Shown one piece after another: positions 1 through 10,985 of a stretch of DNA of 64,000 bases. The translations under genes and the position numbers were made by a program. The stretch is from assembly GCF_008831285.2 (NCBI RefSeq), contig NC_045145.1, positions 1,364,001 through 1,428,000 on the forward strand. Reading direction: 5' to 3'. The notes below the pieces were generated by a model, which worked only from the letters and a program-made list of their open reading frames with translations, was not told where the DNA came from and ran no database searches. Source of the DNA: Nymphaea colorata. Taxonomy: Eukaryota > Streptophyta > Magnoliopsida > Nymphaeales > Nymphaeaceae. Each line of letters starts with the position of its first letter. Positions within the stretch are counted from its first letter, which is position 1.

Positions 1-211
1 GTTGGCAGTTTCATTGATGACTATTCAACTATTCTGCAAAGTAGTTGCAAACATTTTCATGACTGACGAGAACCACCACTTACATATTGGTTGTGAGAGA
101 AGACAACCAATTAAATATAATCATAAAAAACACATCCTTTTATTTTTGAAAAAACAGTGATAAAACACGAAAAATAAGTCTGCTGAATAAAACAGAAAAA
201 TGATATATATA

Positions 212-243
<32 letters not shown>

Positions 244-259
244 CATATCTTAAGCAGCT
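1..259. other. AT-rich flank with (TA)n microsatellite
   Basis: No coding signal. Positions about 203-246 are an interrupted (TA)n/(TG)n run. Around 150-195 there is an A-rich stretch similar to one near 33600-33660 (both contain the words aaaaataagtc and ataaaacag), so it is probably a shared old repeat. Confidence 0.6.
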
Positions 260-402
260 GGTTATAGCCATGACTACCGTTTACGTATCTCCAAAATTCA
301 AAAACTAAGATAAAAACAGAATTTTGTTGGCATTTGCATGGATCCAGCGTCTATTCTATGGAGGTTTAACAGTTCAACCAAGTTGTTTGTTATGCATAGT
401 AC

Positions 403-591
403 CTAGTTTAGAAACGGTTTCTCGGTTATGCTGGAACTTTTGAATTCATGAAAGAACTTCGGGACTAATTTGAGGCAAGTAATGTATCCTGTTCCTGCTT
501 GATCAAGACCAAGAAACAAACATTCAGCAGTCGACGGCAGAATCACCACCAAATTTCTCAGAACAAAAGTGAAAGAAATGCTCTCTGTCAT
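403..591 (-). other. Conserved 62-codon open frame in block A1, not recognised
   Basis: A 62-codon ATG-to-stop frame on the minus strand, with a same-length homologue at 42799-42987 in block A2 (both begin MTESISFTFV). Most differences between the copies change the amino acid (for example LDQAG against PNQAA), so I see no sign of protein constraint. It may be an exon piece or intron of the duplicated lipase locus. No domain is recognisable, and I do not claim it is a gene. Confidence 0.25.
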
Positions 592-894
592 TTGATTGTG
601 TTACCTTGTTAGTCAAAAGCAGAATTTATGTCACGCCCCTACATTTCTTAAGCAAAATCAAATTGTGCAATAGAGAAAGATCAGCAGAGCTGCAATTAAT
701 GCTGATATACACGGTGATGTTTGCCAAGAATTGGCTCAACTCTTCAAAAGCACACAAAAGGAAGCAAACCAAAACACACAGGTACATGTTAGCAGTTAAA
801 CTGCACAAAAAAAGAGCTTAATTTATGAAATTTCGACCTAAGATCAACATTACTTGCACAAGCATATCAGTGCTCTATATGTTAGAATGTGTGT

Positions 895-1062
895 GTCAGA
901 ACCGAACTATAGTTTCAAAATTCAATAGAGACCAAAATTTCAATTTTTTATATATGTTAAACTAAAATTTATGAAATTTACATATCAGTGTTTGAATTTT
1001 TTAAATTTTTTAGGGTGGGGGGCCAAGGCCCTGCCAGCGCCGTGCATTTGTCCCTGGTGTGT
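895..1062. mobile_element. Degenerate hAT-type MITE (GGGGCGGAGC family)
   Basis: The AT-rich core contains words shared with better copies (tatatgttaaac, aaatttacat). It is followed by a GC-rich end, aggGTGGGGGGCCAAGGCCC, like those at 7836 and 38713. The terminal repeats and target duplication are no longer clear, so the limits are approximate. Confidence 0.35.
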
Positions 1063-2010
1063 ATTGTAACTGATGGATCTGTGTAAAGTACTACTAGGAA
1101 TTTTGGCTTGATAAATAATATCTTATTAGGTGATGTCGAATTTTAATAGTCAGGGGTGCAATATCTCAAAGCATTAACACTGCTTAATGATTTACCTAGT
1201 AATATAAAGGCAAAAGCCAAAAATCAACAATAAAAAATCATAGAAACAAAAGAACATGAACTTAATGAGCTTTCTTTTGGCAATGTTTTGTGACATATTC
1301 TATTGATGTTTTAGTCAATTAAATGGATTTCACTTTTATCAAAGTGCTTCCTAAATGTTTTCTGTCACATTCAGGCCTGTACATGAGTATAAAAATTCAA
1401 TCATGCACTTACTATGTTGCACATACATTTCTGATGCTCGTATCTTGCTTCAGGCGAGTAATCAAACCTGGTGATTGGTCATACATATAGCTGATAATAA
1501 ATCACTGATCGAGTTGATGTGACGATCACGTACAGATTCTAGTATCTGGATCACTATGTTACTGGAATGACAAGAATCCAGCATGCATAAGTTAAAGCAC
1601 ACAAATAAGCAATTATTTCACATAAGACAGTAAAAATTATCACAGTCATATAAACCTGTGGAAGCTAAGATGATGCAAGCCAACAACCACCAACATCTAG
1701 CTCAAAAAAAAAAATCAAAATAGCATTTAAATGCTTTCAGCTCTAGGAACAAAGCCGGAAGTAGCGGTCGACTGCAAAACACAACAGTATATTAATGTTA
1801 TATGTATCTACAATAATATTTCGGGCAGATTCATGGAATGTTATAACATAATATTACATAAATCTGCACAATATTTGCGACAGATATATGGAATTGTTAC
1901 ATACTGTTATTGTTGCCAAACGGCACCCAAGATCGAGATAAGGCATAAGTATAAGCAGAGACAACCCAGCTCTGTTGGTGGTGAAAAGAGCCCCGTCAGA
2001 GGTAAGGGTT

Positions 2011-2021
2011 TTCTTGTAGTG
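2011..2021 (-). mobile_element. CACTA (En/Spm-like) terminal signature in block A1
   Basis: On the minus strand the sequence reads CACTACAAGAAAACCC, the typical terminus of plant CACTA transposons. Block A2 has the equivalent end at 42078 (CACTACAAGAATACCC). I cannot find a matching opposite end in either copy, so this is a truncated or unrecognisable non-autonomous element within the duplicated locus, probably inside a former lipase intron. Confidence 0.5.
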
Positions 2022-2164
2022 GAGCTATCACCGTCTCTGGTATCTTTGGCCAAGTAAAGGCTGCTCAAGCCATTATAGTTCCAAGAAAATGACCAAATAA
2101 GATTATTTTGAGTGCTAAACAAAATCAAGTCTGAGAGCATGGGGAAATAAAATGAAAAAATAAC

Positions 2165-2259
2165 TTGTGAAAGTCCAACAAAGAGAACTTTAGAATTTGT
2201 CATTGAATCGATATGGTCAATAATAGCCGAAAGGTCATATAGAGCCAATTCCTCCCAAA
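2165..2259 (-). pseudogene. Triacylglycerol lipase (AB-hydrolase) exon relic
   Basis: On the minus strand this stretch translates to WEELALYDLSAIIDHIDSMT followed by NSKVLFVGLSQ. It resembles the exon of plant LIP1/lysosomal-acid-lipase-type triacylglycerol lipases that ends at the nucleophile-elbow motif GHSQG. Here the His of GHSQ is Leu (GLSQ). The sequence then runs into CAA-GTTATT, a weakened version of the CAG-GTTATT splice donor kept in the partner at 41839-41934. The exon's 5' side is cut at 2261 by an AT-rich repeat. In the family the enzyme hydrolyses acylglycerol esters with a Ser-His-Asp triad, but only one exon is visible here. The changed motif and missing neighbours make this a pseudogene fragment. 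Confidence 0.7.
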
Positions 2260-2260
2260 T

Positions 2261-2480
2261 TAGGGTTGTCAATATATCTGATTTTAATTGGATATCCTAC
2301 CAAGCCAGTTCAAAAAATATCGCATATGGAAAAAATTTAATATATGATTAAGAAATCGGGTCAGATTCGGATTTAAGAAATGATACCTGACTAGATTGAG
2401 GTTCAGATTTGGTTGTACATATATATCCCATTGGATTCAGATTCAAATTCAGATTCAGATCAGAATTGGATTTATTTTTA
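2261..2480 (+). repeat. Dispersed AT-rich repeat, hAT-like (GTCAATATATCTGATTT family)
   Basis: Starts TAGGGTTGTCAATATATCTG and continues with repeated GATTCAGATTC-like words. The same family recurs at 12545-12945 (same orientation) and 41418-41835 (opposite orientation). In the last copy the ends agggatgttaat and attgac...caaccct look like decayed terminal inverted repeats. Non-coding. Confidence 0.5.
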
Positions 2481-2589
2481 AATTAAAACCTTGTATTCAA
2501 AATTAAAACTAAGAAGTGAATCATTAACACTTGCTCATGCCGTCTCACTACACAGGCACCTCACACCACTTCAGCACACACTTGATCCA

Positions 2590-2756
2590 CTTATAGGGCT
2601 ATATAGGAGCCGAGTCAAAATTAAGCTCGTTCAGCTTGGCTCAAGCTCTAGTTTAGCTATACAAGGTCAGCTTGAACTCGATTCGACAGACAAGACACAG
2701 CTCGAGCATGACTCTTTTAAGCTTGCTTACCAACTCCCCATTTGACCTGATTTCTT
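2590..2756 (+). repeat. GAGCTCGAG-rich dispersed repeat (hAT-like family), fragment
   Basis: Contains gccgagtcaaaattaagctc, gctcaagctc and agctcgagcatgactc. Related stretches with the same gagc/ctcg vocabulary occur at about 6757-7180, 12285-12540, 13270-13450 and 37870-37990. This vocabulary is typical of old plant hAT-derived short repeats. Non-coding. Confidence 0.45.
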
Positions 2757-2823
2757 TCTTTGATTTTAAATTTAAAAATTTCAAAAGAACATCTAGCTCA
2801 TCGTCCTTAACCTCAGCCGGAAC

Positions 2824-2937
2824 CAGTTGCGTAGCTACATTGTGGCTGGTGTGAAATCTTAAATATATAAGGACCCCACCAGATTTGAGTTTATATAAAC
2901 AAGTGCCCTCCAGCCCATTTTTCTGGCTTCGCCACTG
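2824..2937. mobile_element. 114-bp hAT-type MITE with 8-bp target duplication
   Basis: The ends are CAGTTGCGTAGCTA and, inverted, CAGTGGCGAAGCCA. They are flanked by a perfect 8-bp duplication GCCGGAAC (2816-2823 and 2938-2945), the hallmark of hAT transposition. It has no coding capacity. The same element is in B2 at about 54533, where the right end is deleted, so it inserted before the B duplication. It sits just upstream of the LRR ORF. A third partial copy ends near 5340. Confidence 0.85.
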
Positions 2938-2952
2938 GCCGGAACCAGATAA

Positions 2953-3714
2953 CCAGGCAGCTGCCATCGGAGATCAGCCACCGGGGGAGCCAAGGCGACT
3001 AAGGTGGATTTGAGCTTCAACAACGTATCCAGCGAGATTCCCATGTCACCAGGGGAGCTAAAGGGCTTGGAAATGTTAGTCCTCAGCAACAACAGCATCA
3101 ATGGCAGACTTCCCCTGTTCCTGGGACGAATGCAGGGTCTGCAGGACCTCCACTTGGGGGGGAACCTCCCGGGAGGGACCCTTCCAGATGTCTGGACCCA
3201 GATGACGGGGTTGGTCGGCCCCGACATGGCCTACGCTGGCCTCATCGGCACCATTCCGGCTTCCATGCCTCACCTACGCAACCTGACCTACCTGTCGCTA
3301 GACCACAACGGGCTCACTGGGGCCATACCATCTGGGCTCGGTGGGCTCCCCTTCATTCATGACCTTGACCTCAGCTACAACCAGCACAGCGGGCAGGTAG
3401 CATTCCGGAAGGAGGTAGTGGAGTGGTTGGGCCCCAAGCTCAAGCTCACCGGAAACGATGGCCTGTGTCTCGGCTTGGAGATGGTCGGCACCGGCTTGGT
3501 CAAGGTGGAAGCCGATGGGTGCATCTCTGCTAACCTCGCTGAGTCATTGGCTCGTGATGGCTCGGCGGTGAGCTCGAGTGGGTCGAGTCTCGGATCGGAT
3601 TCTTGGTACCGCGTGGCTCTGGCCCTGCTGCCTGCTGTCTGCTTACCTCCTAACGTTATGACACTAGTGTTCTTTTCCACTGCTTTTTTATTATTATCTT
3701 TTTCTCTAGCGTAA
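2953..3714 (+). pseudogene. 5'-truncated LRR receptor-like protein (PII-2/RLP type)
   Basis: The open frame runs from the stop at 2950-2952 to TAA at 3712-3714. It shows four to five plant extracellular LRRs, with units such as LDLSFNNVSSEIP, LVLSNNSINGRLP, LSLDHNGLTGAIPSGLGGLP and LDLSYNQHSGQV. A C-terminal cap (WLGPKLKLTGNDGLC then DGC) follows, then a Ser-rich segment and a hydrophobic tail (PPNVMTLVFFSTAFLLLSFS). The cap and tail resemble PIRIFORMOSPORA INDICA-INSENSITIVE 2-like and other short receptor-like proteins, which act at the cell surface and have no kinase. There is no ATG before the first LRR, no signal peptide and no N-terminal LRR cap, so the 5' part is missing. Truncation upstream of the nearby MITE is likely. 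The second copy at 54695-55282 is more damaged. Confidence 0.7.
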
Positions 3715-3846
3715 AGGGAACATTTACAAAGTGTACATTTTTCGCGTTTTGAGTATACAAGAGGAACATGCTTTCATCTTGAGTTCAGTAATTAGACACA
3801 ATTTGAGATTGGGTGTTCACTTCTTTTGAGTTTATATAAATCTAAA

Positions 3847-3965
3847 GAGATGCAATAGAGATAGAGAGAGAGTACATATAGATATAAAGGGAGAGATTAT
3901 ATATATATATATATATGGGAGATAGAGAGAGAGGGAGAGAGAGAGAAAAAGAGAGAAAGAGAGAT
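3847..3965. repeat. (GA)n/(TA)n low-complexity tract
   Basis: Interrupted GAGAGA runs around a (TA)n core (3899-3916), downstream of the LRR relic. The corresponding place in B2 (55413-55510) has a much longer (TA)n with the same GAGAGA end, so the tract has changed length since the duplication. Confidence 0.8.
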
Positions 3966-4799
3966 TGCATTTTATAGATGCCAACCAAGAGATCTAGTTC
4001 GCTCAATGGGTCTCTCCAATTTAGAGCAGGAAATGGTTTTCTGGACTTGTCTAGTTAATAAAAGGAAGTTCTGAGCTACCTGGAATCAGTTCCATCCGAC
4101 CAAGGAGTTCTCTACTTGATAGACTCCATTTTATAGTGTTTGTGACCGAGTCAGACACCGACCCGAGTTGAATACCAAAAGCGGGTTGTTTGAATTGGGA
4201 ATGGCGGTTCGCCGATGTTTTTCTTGTCGCTCACGGGAAACTCTCCGAGTCGCATGAAAGGTTTGTCGGTACAAACGAACAAAGAAAAAGAGAATCATAG
4301 ACAAACACGGCACCTCTGGTCCCGTGGAACCATATGTGGAGTTGGAACTTGGAACAATGCCTTACAACAATGATAGTAATCCCCTTCGTCCCCTTTGTTT
4401 CGCTTATTGTGGATCTTGGATCTCGGACTGTTTTACTTTGGTATGAACGATATGCCTTACAACAATGCATGTGATGGCCACCTCCCGTGTTGATCAATAT
4501 ACTCTCTATTATGTGTTCTTGCTTAGAAAATAAAAAAAAAATCAAAATTTTATATGCAAATATTAAAAATTTTAAATTAACCAATATAAAAAAATATGAA
4601 AATTGTATTTCAGCCCCGGTTAAAATTTTGAAACTACAGTTCCACACTTGCAATGAAAAATTCCTAACACCACACCTAGATACAGTTACAAAAAACAAGA
4701 AAGATTAAGGTTAATCTTGACACTTCTACTTTCTAATCGCAGCAAAGGGAATTTTGGTATGTCCAGAGATCTCAGAGCTCGATGAGCAAGTCGAGATGG

Positions 4800-4960
4800 A
4801 ATTTCGGGAGAAGGGGCCGAAATATCATTTTTCAAAATTTTTATATAAAACAAGTGAAATTTTCTAAAATTTACATGTAAATTTTTTTAAATTTTTTTTT
4901 AGGTGAGGCCAAAGCTTATGCGGGGCCTACCTTGGCTCACCCTCCTCTTGGCTAAGGAGG
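4800..4960. mobile_element. Degenerate hAT-type MITE (GGGGCGGAGC family)
   Basis: The core gaaatatcatttttcaaaat, tacatgtaaattt and the GC-rich end aggtgaggccaaagc match the elements at 7701-7880 and 38503-38758. The left terminus is eroded. Non-coding. Confidence 0.5.
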
Positions 4961-6035
4961 AAGCTTCTGTTTAACAGAGATGGAAGGTTTTCTCAAGCGT
5001 TTGATCTTTATTCTTTGTGGTGTATCTAATTTTTCCCCAGCAATGCGTCACTGTACTTTTTATAGTTTGAGATTATATATCTTGTTAAAAATGACCTAAA
5101 TGAGGCTATAATTTCGTGAAAATAATTAAGTGAGGACTTAAGCTGGGATTTATCCCTGGTAGAATTTTCTAGTTGTGTTTTCTTTCTAACCGACATTTCT
5201 TGGAATGATTTTGATACATGATCTTTAAACATTTATTCTTGTATATATATATATCCATACATATAAATATATACAAGTGCCCCACCAGATATGAGCTTTT
5301 TTTAGAGCACCCCTCCAACCAATTTTTTTGGCTCCACCACTGCTTTTAGTGTCTTGGGTTGATTCTCCATTATATTTCAACATGCATATTAGTGCCCTTC
5401 CTTTTCCAACACAAAAACAGAGACGGGGCTGTCTGCAAGTGCCCGCTCCATCCCTTGACAAGGATTATCTCGTTATAATCCAAAAAACCGTTGCAGAAAT
5501 CAGTTTATTAATTGAATCAATTTATTATTAGTTGTGCATGAATTCGGCTGAATCAGATACGAATCAGCTTACACTGTTTAATAGAAAACAATAAAAAGTA
5601 GAAGATTCATTCGCTATTTTTACAAAAATAAAAAATTAACATGTGACACACTTGAATCGGTTTGAATTGGTTTGCCACTGATTTGACTCAAATTGACCTT
5701 TTGGCCGATTCTAATAGGAATATTGATAGAGATATTATGCTTAGGATGCAACTCAATTTCAGAAATTTTAGTCCAAGTTGGAATCAAAGACCGGTTGCAA
5801 TTATTGGATGTGCCAAAACGTGGATGTAAATGAGGTTCACGTGATTGTTCTTTTATCTCTCTCCGTCTCTCACAACACACACTCACACAAACATATATAT
5901 CAACATGCATATGTTGGTCAAACTAAGTCATGCCTCTAAACTACCAAAAAAAAATCAAGAAAATGTGAAGTCATAGAGAAATTAATCATTTAGACAATTG
6001 AGTTAAAAGTTTACATATATGAATTAAAGGAACTT
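4961..6035. other. Non-coding stretch with one partial MITE end
   Basis: About 5260-5343 repeats the right half of the MITE at 2824-2937 (caagtgcc, ccaccagat, ggctccaccactg). The remainder is AT-rich. It has short frames without homology that I can recognise. Confidence 0.5.
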
Positions 6036-6200
6036 TTAGGGGTCATTTGGCAGTAGGGACACTTTAGATGAATCTACCCCAAAGATTGGAGCAAGTTAAT
6101 GTAACAATAGTTCTAGTATTTTATGAATCTGCCTTAATCTTTGGGCATGTTAATGGGCCAGTCATATAGATGAGGTAAAAAAGGTTATTAAAGGAAAGCT
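6036..6200. mobile_element. Tourist-like MITE fragment
   Basis: Begins TTAGGGGTCATTTGGCAGTAG and contains gaatctacccc. It is related to the complete element at 36921-37083 (ends GGGGTATTATGCACC and GGGGCCACTTGGCACC). The right end is not clear. Confidence 0.4.
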
Positions 6201-7059
6201 TGAGAGTTGAGAGGCATGATGTCAAATGCAAATAACACTACAACTATATATTAAACCAATGCAAGGACCTAAGTTTCAAACCAAGAGGTTAGAAATATAT
6301 TCACCTCAATCTTCCCAGATTGAATGCAGTTTTCTGAAAGTATGTTGGCATATTAATGGCCGGCTCAGATGGATAAAGTCAAGAAGGTTAAGTTGCTAAG
6401 TTCTTAAATATTCTTCAAGTGCCAAGAGATTGATGAAGACTAATTCATTCCTCCTGCTATCCTCATCTTGCAGAAAAAGAAGCCATGAGGTTATACTATT
6501 GCTACGAGAGAAAGCATGAGAAACTCTATGGGGATTTGGGTAGAGAACCCACCAATAGAGGGCAGAGGACTGGGAAAAAGAGAATTGTCTAAAGCACAAC
6601 ATAAATTGATTTGAAATTTATAGTCATTCTTTCTGCATCCAATGGATCCAACCTCTTCTTGAGGGGGTTGGTGCAATGGCTTGATCAGGTGGGAGTTAGT
6701 AGGCAGTCAGTTTCTAAATCACTTAATGTAAATCAGAAATGAAGCCACATTGTGGCTAGGAATGGCAGGTTCGAGCCAAGGTGAGCCAGCTCGAATTTGT
6801 TCTTTTCTCAAAAGCCAAGATCGAACCTGGAACTCTCAAGGCAAGTGTGAGTGGACCAGCTCAAACTCAAATTGCTGATGCTAAACTCAAGCCAAGATTG
6901 TGCTCGAGCTTAGTGGGATCATTATTAAAAAAAAATCATATTGAACAAGAGTAGAAACAGCCAATTAGAATTTGAGACTTGGAACTTGCTAGGAAGGGTG
7001 AAAACCGATGTAGCTGTTTGTTGTTGTGATGATATTCTAAACAGTCTTTTGCTTGTTTG
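6201..7059. other. Non-coding stretch with GAGCTCG-type repeat
   Basis: From about 6757 the text becomes rich in gagccaag, cagctcgaa and gctcgagc words, like 2590-2756. Around 6665-6715 there is a short stretch (ggttggtgcaatggc) resembling the start of the SINE candidate at 25389. No coding signal. Confidence 0.45.
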
Positions 7060-7241
7060 CTTATTGATCTTACTCAAGTTTACGTAAGTTGAGCTTGCCA
7101 AGCTCGAACTCTCCTCGTTTACTTAACTTTAACCCAAACACGACTCGTTTATTAGATGAGTTGAGCTTGATCTGAGTTTAACTAAGAGAGGTCAAGAGTG
7201 AACCAGAGTTGGCTCCACTCATCGAATATCCATAATTGTGG

Positions 7242-7493
7242 TTACGAATTAAAGCTGGTTTTGCCTCTTCCACTAGCTGAACGACAGCCAAGGGGCAAGA
7301 CTGAGGCGGTGTCCTGGCTATGGAGTAATTGAACAGCTCGTGTGTCACTGCAACCCCATTGGGCCCCAGCCTGTTTCTCTGAAGACGATACATCTTGCCG
7401 TGGGTTGTCCAAGAAATGCTGCAATAGTTCATGCAGTGAACAAATAAGACCATCTAAACTGAAAAGGAAAGCCTCAAATAACAAACCTGGCAT
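7242..7493 (-). other. Unidentified conserved ORF segment in block C1
   Basis: The minus-strand frame contains LFSLDGLICSLHELLQHFLD, then DVSSSEK and WGCSD. The partner at about 38036-38200 keeps the same words (LQHFLDN, LSSSEKWGCSD) but is shorter and frameshifted. The similarity extends beyond what a low-complexity match would give, so it may derive from an exon of a host gene or transposon that I do not recognise. No ATG start or domain can be assigned. Confidence 0.3.
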
Positions 7494-7700
7494 GAATTTT
7501 CGTGCCCAAGTATGTTTGATAACTAAAATACTCTAATTTTCAATGAAAAAAACTTTTTGCAAAACAAAATAAAAATGAAAAAGTAAAAAAACTATAAATG
7601 ACATGTCTTTTTAACAATTGGCAAAATGTCCATCCATCCGACTTTGGTATTCTTGTCTGCGAAAGAGGTACTAAACCCTTAGGTGCTGGACACATAAAGG

Positions 7701-7880
7701 CAGAGGCAGAAATAGAAATTTTTCATGAGACTGGCTAAATTAAAGTTTCTAAATTTTGACTAGGGTTAAATATTATTTTTTAAAATTTTATATAGAACAA
7801 GTCAAATTTATTAAAGTTACATGTAATTTTTTTTAGGTGGGGCTAGGGCCCATGCGAGCCCTAACTTGACTTTACCCCTG
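7701..7880. mobile_element. 180-bp hAT-type MITE (GGGGCGGAGC family) in C1
   Basis: Flanked by near-identical 8-mers cataaagg (7693-7700) and cataagga (7881-7888). The internal gggctagggcccatgcgagc end and AT-rich core match 38503-38758. It occupies the same site as that copy, so the insertion predates the C duplication. Confidence 0.7.
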
Positions 7881-7904
7881 CATAAGGATGCTCCTATGTT
7901 AAGC

Positions 7905-8135
7905 TTGCTTCGATTACATGATGGCCATGAGAGCTTAATGATTTTTGTAAGACAGCTGCAATATGCTCTTCGGATGATGTCGTCTCACAACAATAGTGCC
8001 TTGAGCAACTTTGTCCTAACAAATGAACATCCACTTCAATGTGCTGGCTTCTATTATGAAAAAGTTGGAATGGTGCTAAATAAGTTGCACTCACATATGG
8101 ATGGTGGATTTCAGTCGGCCTCTTTGCTAGACTGA
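7905..8135 (-). pseudogene. Ty1/copia RNase H C-terminal relic
   Basis: The minus-strand translation gives YVSATYLAP, then FHNRSQHIEVDVH, then TTSSEEHIAAVLQKSLS. This aligns with the end of plant copia polyproteins (NVSA..LA.NPVFH.R.KHIEVD.HF....V....SSE.Q.ADI.TK.L). Frameshifts lie between the blocks. The family domain degrades the RNA strand during reverse transcription. Only the last third of the domain is present. The remainder of the polyprotein and the LTRs are not seen, partly because the assembly gap at 8235 lies on the upstream side. Confidence 0.75.
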
Positions 8136-8234
8136 GAAACAACTTGCTGTTTCTTTGAACTTGTTGCAACAAGATTCAGTCCCAACAAGGTGCATAAACC
8201 ATCAATTGATCATTTGGGCATTCGGCCCTGTCTG

Positions 8235-8334
8235 NNNNNNNNNNNNNNNNNNNNNNNNNNNNNNNNNNNNNNNNNNNNNNNNNNNNNNNNNNNNNNNNNN
8301 NNNNNNNNNNNNNNNNNNNNNNNNNNNNNNNNNN
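8235..8334. other. Assembly gap (100 N)
   Basis: Exactly 100 N, the conventional length for an unsized gap. It falls at the edge of duplicate block C1. Confidence 0.98.
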
Positions 8335-10140
8335 TCTTTGTGTATATCAACCTCTGAGTGATGCTTTATGTCATATTTATATTTAATTTATTGGGACTTA
8401 ACATGACCGGGGTAATAAGCTGGGAGACTCTTGATCTTTAGAACCAAATGTGTTGGCATAGTGGGATTTGTGTGACTGTCATAATTCTGTTTACATGTGC
8501 TGCTTTTTTCTGCCTAATCTGAACCTGTAAACTTAAAAGCCAGAGGTCTGTAAGCCATCCAAAGAATCTATCCTCTCAAGAGGGTTCAGGTCTGGTTTTC
8601 CTTCAACTTGCTGGAAGGGGAAAAACAAACTGCGTTGCATATTTCTTCAACCCTTAAGAAAAGAATTATTTTAAATCCTTTTCCCCTCTACTTTTACCTT
8701 TCTTCTTTCTTTTTCTTTCGTTGTTTCCCTCTTTCCTTGTTGTTCTTCTTTCCTCTTGTCTTTCTTTCTTTCATTTACTGTTTCTTCCTTGTCTAGGCCC
8801 TGCTTAGGTGCTCATCTAAGACCCATCAGGTGTCTCTGAATGTTTATCGCCGAGGCCTACCTACCACTTTTGGCTTCTAAGCTTCAATCTCGAGGAGTCA
8901 TTTCACTACATAGCAATAAGAAATACTCATAGTTATATAACTGAGAGACGGCAGATTCAACTCCAAAACAACTATTAGTTTGAAAATGATTAAAGTCTAA
9001 CATTTATCTTCTATCCAATCCTTTAGATTAATTCTTTTTAGCTAATGAGAAAAGAAACCCTTTCATTGGACTCCGCATCACTGTCTTCAATGAGTAAAAT
9101 CTTTGAAGCATTCTCACCTGATAAGCGTACTCTTGAGTTCTGAATAGATGGCAAGAATCACATAACTGTTGGCTTCAGAACTCTTCTTGCCATTCTTGTT
9201 GGTTTATGGAATTTGAAGAGCCTAAAACTAGCAGAATTGTGAAAGAACTCTGCCTAATAAATGGCATTTTATTTTAAGCATTTTCAAATTTGCTTCTTTG
9301 GCAGACCTTTGGTTCAGTGATGCATACAATGTCGATTGACGAGGATGTCTCTCAAAAGTGTTTGAAAGCCTTGAATTTTGATTTTATAAACAAAATTCCA
9401 CCTCAAAAACAGAATTACAACGAAAATTCCTGTTCTACCTTTCCTTTGTGCTAGCCTGAAATTTTGATTTCAGAATTGAAAATGATGCATTTGATAAAAC
9501 ATGAACTAAAACCATCATGATGTATTGTAAAGGGAGATGAAAGAAATTCTAAAATCATAATTCTATACCTCAGATAAGATTCACGATTCTAGAATTTTTT
9601 ATTCAAGAATGAGCTTACAAAAAAAGAATCAAAATTCTTTGTTAGAGAATCTTAATGTTAGAATTCCACAATTCATCCTTCATCGAACACCCCCTCCATT
9701 AGTGGCTTCACAATTTTTGAAGAAAAGAAATTTATACCATGGAAATATCATATCATTCTTTTGAAGAAGAGAATGATGAGTTTTTTCATTCTGTAGATGA
9801 ATTAGCGGCTAATTTTCAAATTTGTTTCTGCGGCGGGAATTCAAGCAGGCAGCGTGAATAGGTCTGATCTGGTTCAAGGCTTTTGTCATCTTCTAATGTA
9901 TTTAACTGTTCGCGACTTGTCTCTGTTTGCAACCATAAATCTCAAGGATATGATCAGAGACTGCGGCCGGCCAACTGCGAAAGCATGGGCACATGGCTTG
10001 AATGAGGTCCCTGGTCATTGTCTGACGTGGGTCCTATCCGATTGTGTTTGATCTCAGGAGTCCCCACCATGGCATGTGATCCAGAGGCAATATAGTCCCG
10101 AGGGACATAGCATTTCCGGTTAGGCTTGCAAGCCGATGAG
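8335..10140. other. Non-coding stretch, nothing assigned
   Basis: Contains a T/C-rich run (8690-8800) and an AT-rich segment (9370-9700) with gaattcca/tggaattc-like words that could be an eroded MITE. A 65-codon frame at 9854-10051 has no recognisable domain. I do not call a gene here. Confidence 0.5.
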
Positions 10141-10287
10141 CAGGGGTGGAGCTATAACAACTCAAGTGTAATTTTTTTTTAATCATTTATCCTATACAAA
10201 TTTGTGAAAAATCATATTTCGGCCGTGTTAAAATTTTGAAACTATAATTTGGCCTTTCTCATGAAAAATTTGTGTTTCCACTCCCTG
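10141..10287. mobile_element. 147-bp hAT-type MITE with terminal repeats and TSD
   Basis: Ends CAGGGGTGGAGC and, inverted, CAGGGAGTGGAAA. Flanking 8-mers are ccgatgag (10133-10140) and tcgatgag (10288-10295), a target duplication with one mismatch. The core contains catatttcggccgtgttaaa, shared in part with the stretch at 4605-4660. No coding capacity. Confidence 0.8.
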
Positions 10288-10943
10288 TCGATGAGAACGT
10301 GCTCATTAGTTTGATTCCTATGGGTGTTATCTTTTTGGGTTAATGAGGTAGGAGCTGTACTAAGTTGAAGGTATTAAATCCAATGGGCATAACATAACTG
10401 CCAATGAAAGTACTGGCAAGTTTGATGGTTAGTTGGATTTAACTCTGAGTCATGCTCCTGAGTCAAGGAGATGAGATGTGGAATGAAGTTGAAGGTATAT
10501 TGTCTGCACTCCCTAACACCATGGTTGGCAAACTCGGTGATCCAACTCAGAAATCGCTTGAGTCATCTTGAATCGCTAGGAAGTGAGTCATGGTTCCAGG
10601 TTTGATCGGTACACATCTGATTTTCAAAAGAATCATGTCTGAATCACCCGGGTTGCTTGGAATAGCTGAGTCGGCTCTGAATCACCCGAGTTTGGTTGGA
10701 TACAAAAAAAAAAAAACAGCGAATCTGTCACTCATACCCATTTTTTTACAACACTCATTTGCAATGATTCAAGCTCTGTTGTTAGTCAGAACTCGAAAGG
10801 AAGCTCATAGGCAAGGGTTTCGCTGTTCATTCATCTTTTTTCTCTTGTGATCAGATAACAACACTTATAGTGACCCAATGGGAAGCATTAATAGTCATCC
10901 GACAGAAATCATCCAGCATCCTGGCCTCTCGAGAAGCCATCAA

Positions 10944-10985
<42 letters not shown>

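Larger units (their letters stand above)
260..2260 (-). repeat. Segmental duplicate block A1 (inverted partner of 41839-43140)
   Basis: Read on the minus strand, this block matches 41839-43140 on the plus strand in patches. Matches include the lipase exon, the CACTA-type end, the stretch around 1600-1700, and 260-600 (the partner of about 42750-43130). Gaps differ between the copies, so both have been decaying independently. The order of matching parts is preserved, which points to one inverted duplication rather than to a dispersed short repeat. The outer limits are by eye. Confidence 0.75.
2520..4750 (+). repeat. Segmental duplicate block B1 (direct partner of 53881-56250)
   Basis: Long direct similarity to 53881-56250 over the GAGCTCGAG-type repeat, a MITE, the LRR receptor-like ORF, its 3' flank and the region around 4100-4730. 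B1 lacks the 372-bp MULE present in B2 and keeps about 125 bp of LRR coding sequence that B2 has lost. It also retains both ends of the MITE, so it is the more complete copy. The left junction of the similarity lies at about 2550-2560. Confidence 0.8.
7060..8234 (+). repeat. Segmental duplicate block C1 (direct partner of 37870-39110)
   Basis: Matches 37870-39110 in the same orientation. The match covers a GAGCTTG-rich repeat, an unidentified conserved segment, an 8-bp-TSD MITE and a copia RNase H relic. C1 ends in an assembly gap at 8235, exactly where the similarity is still running (cattcggccc-gtctg in both). The true length of the match is therefore unknown. Confidence 0.8.
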
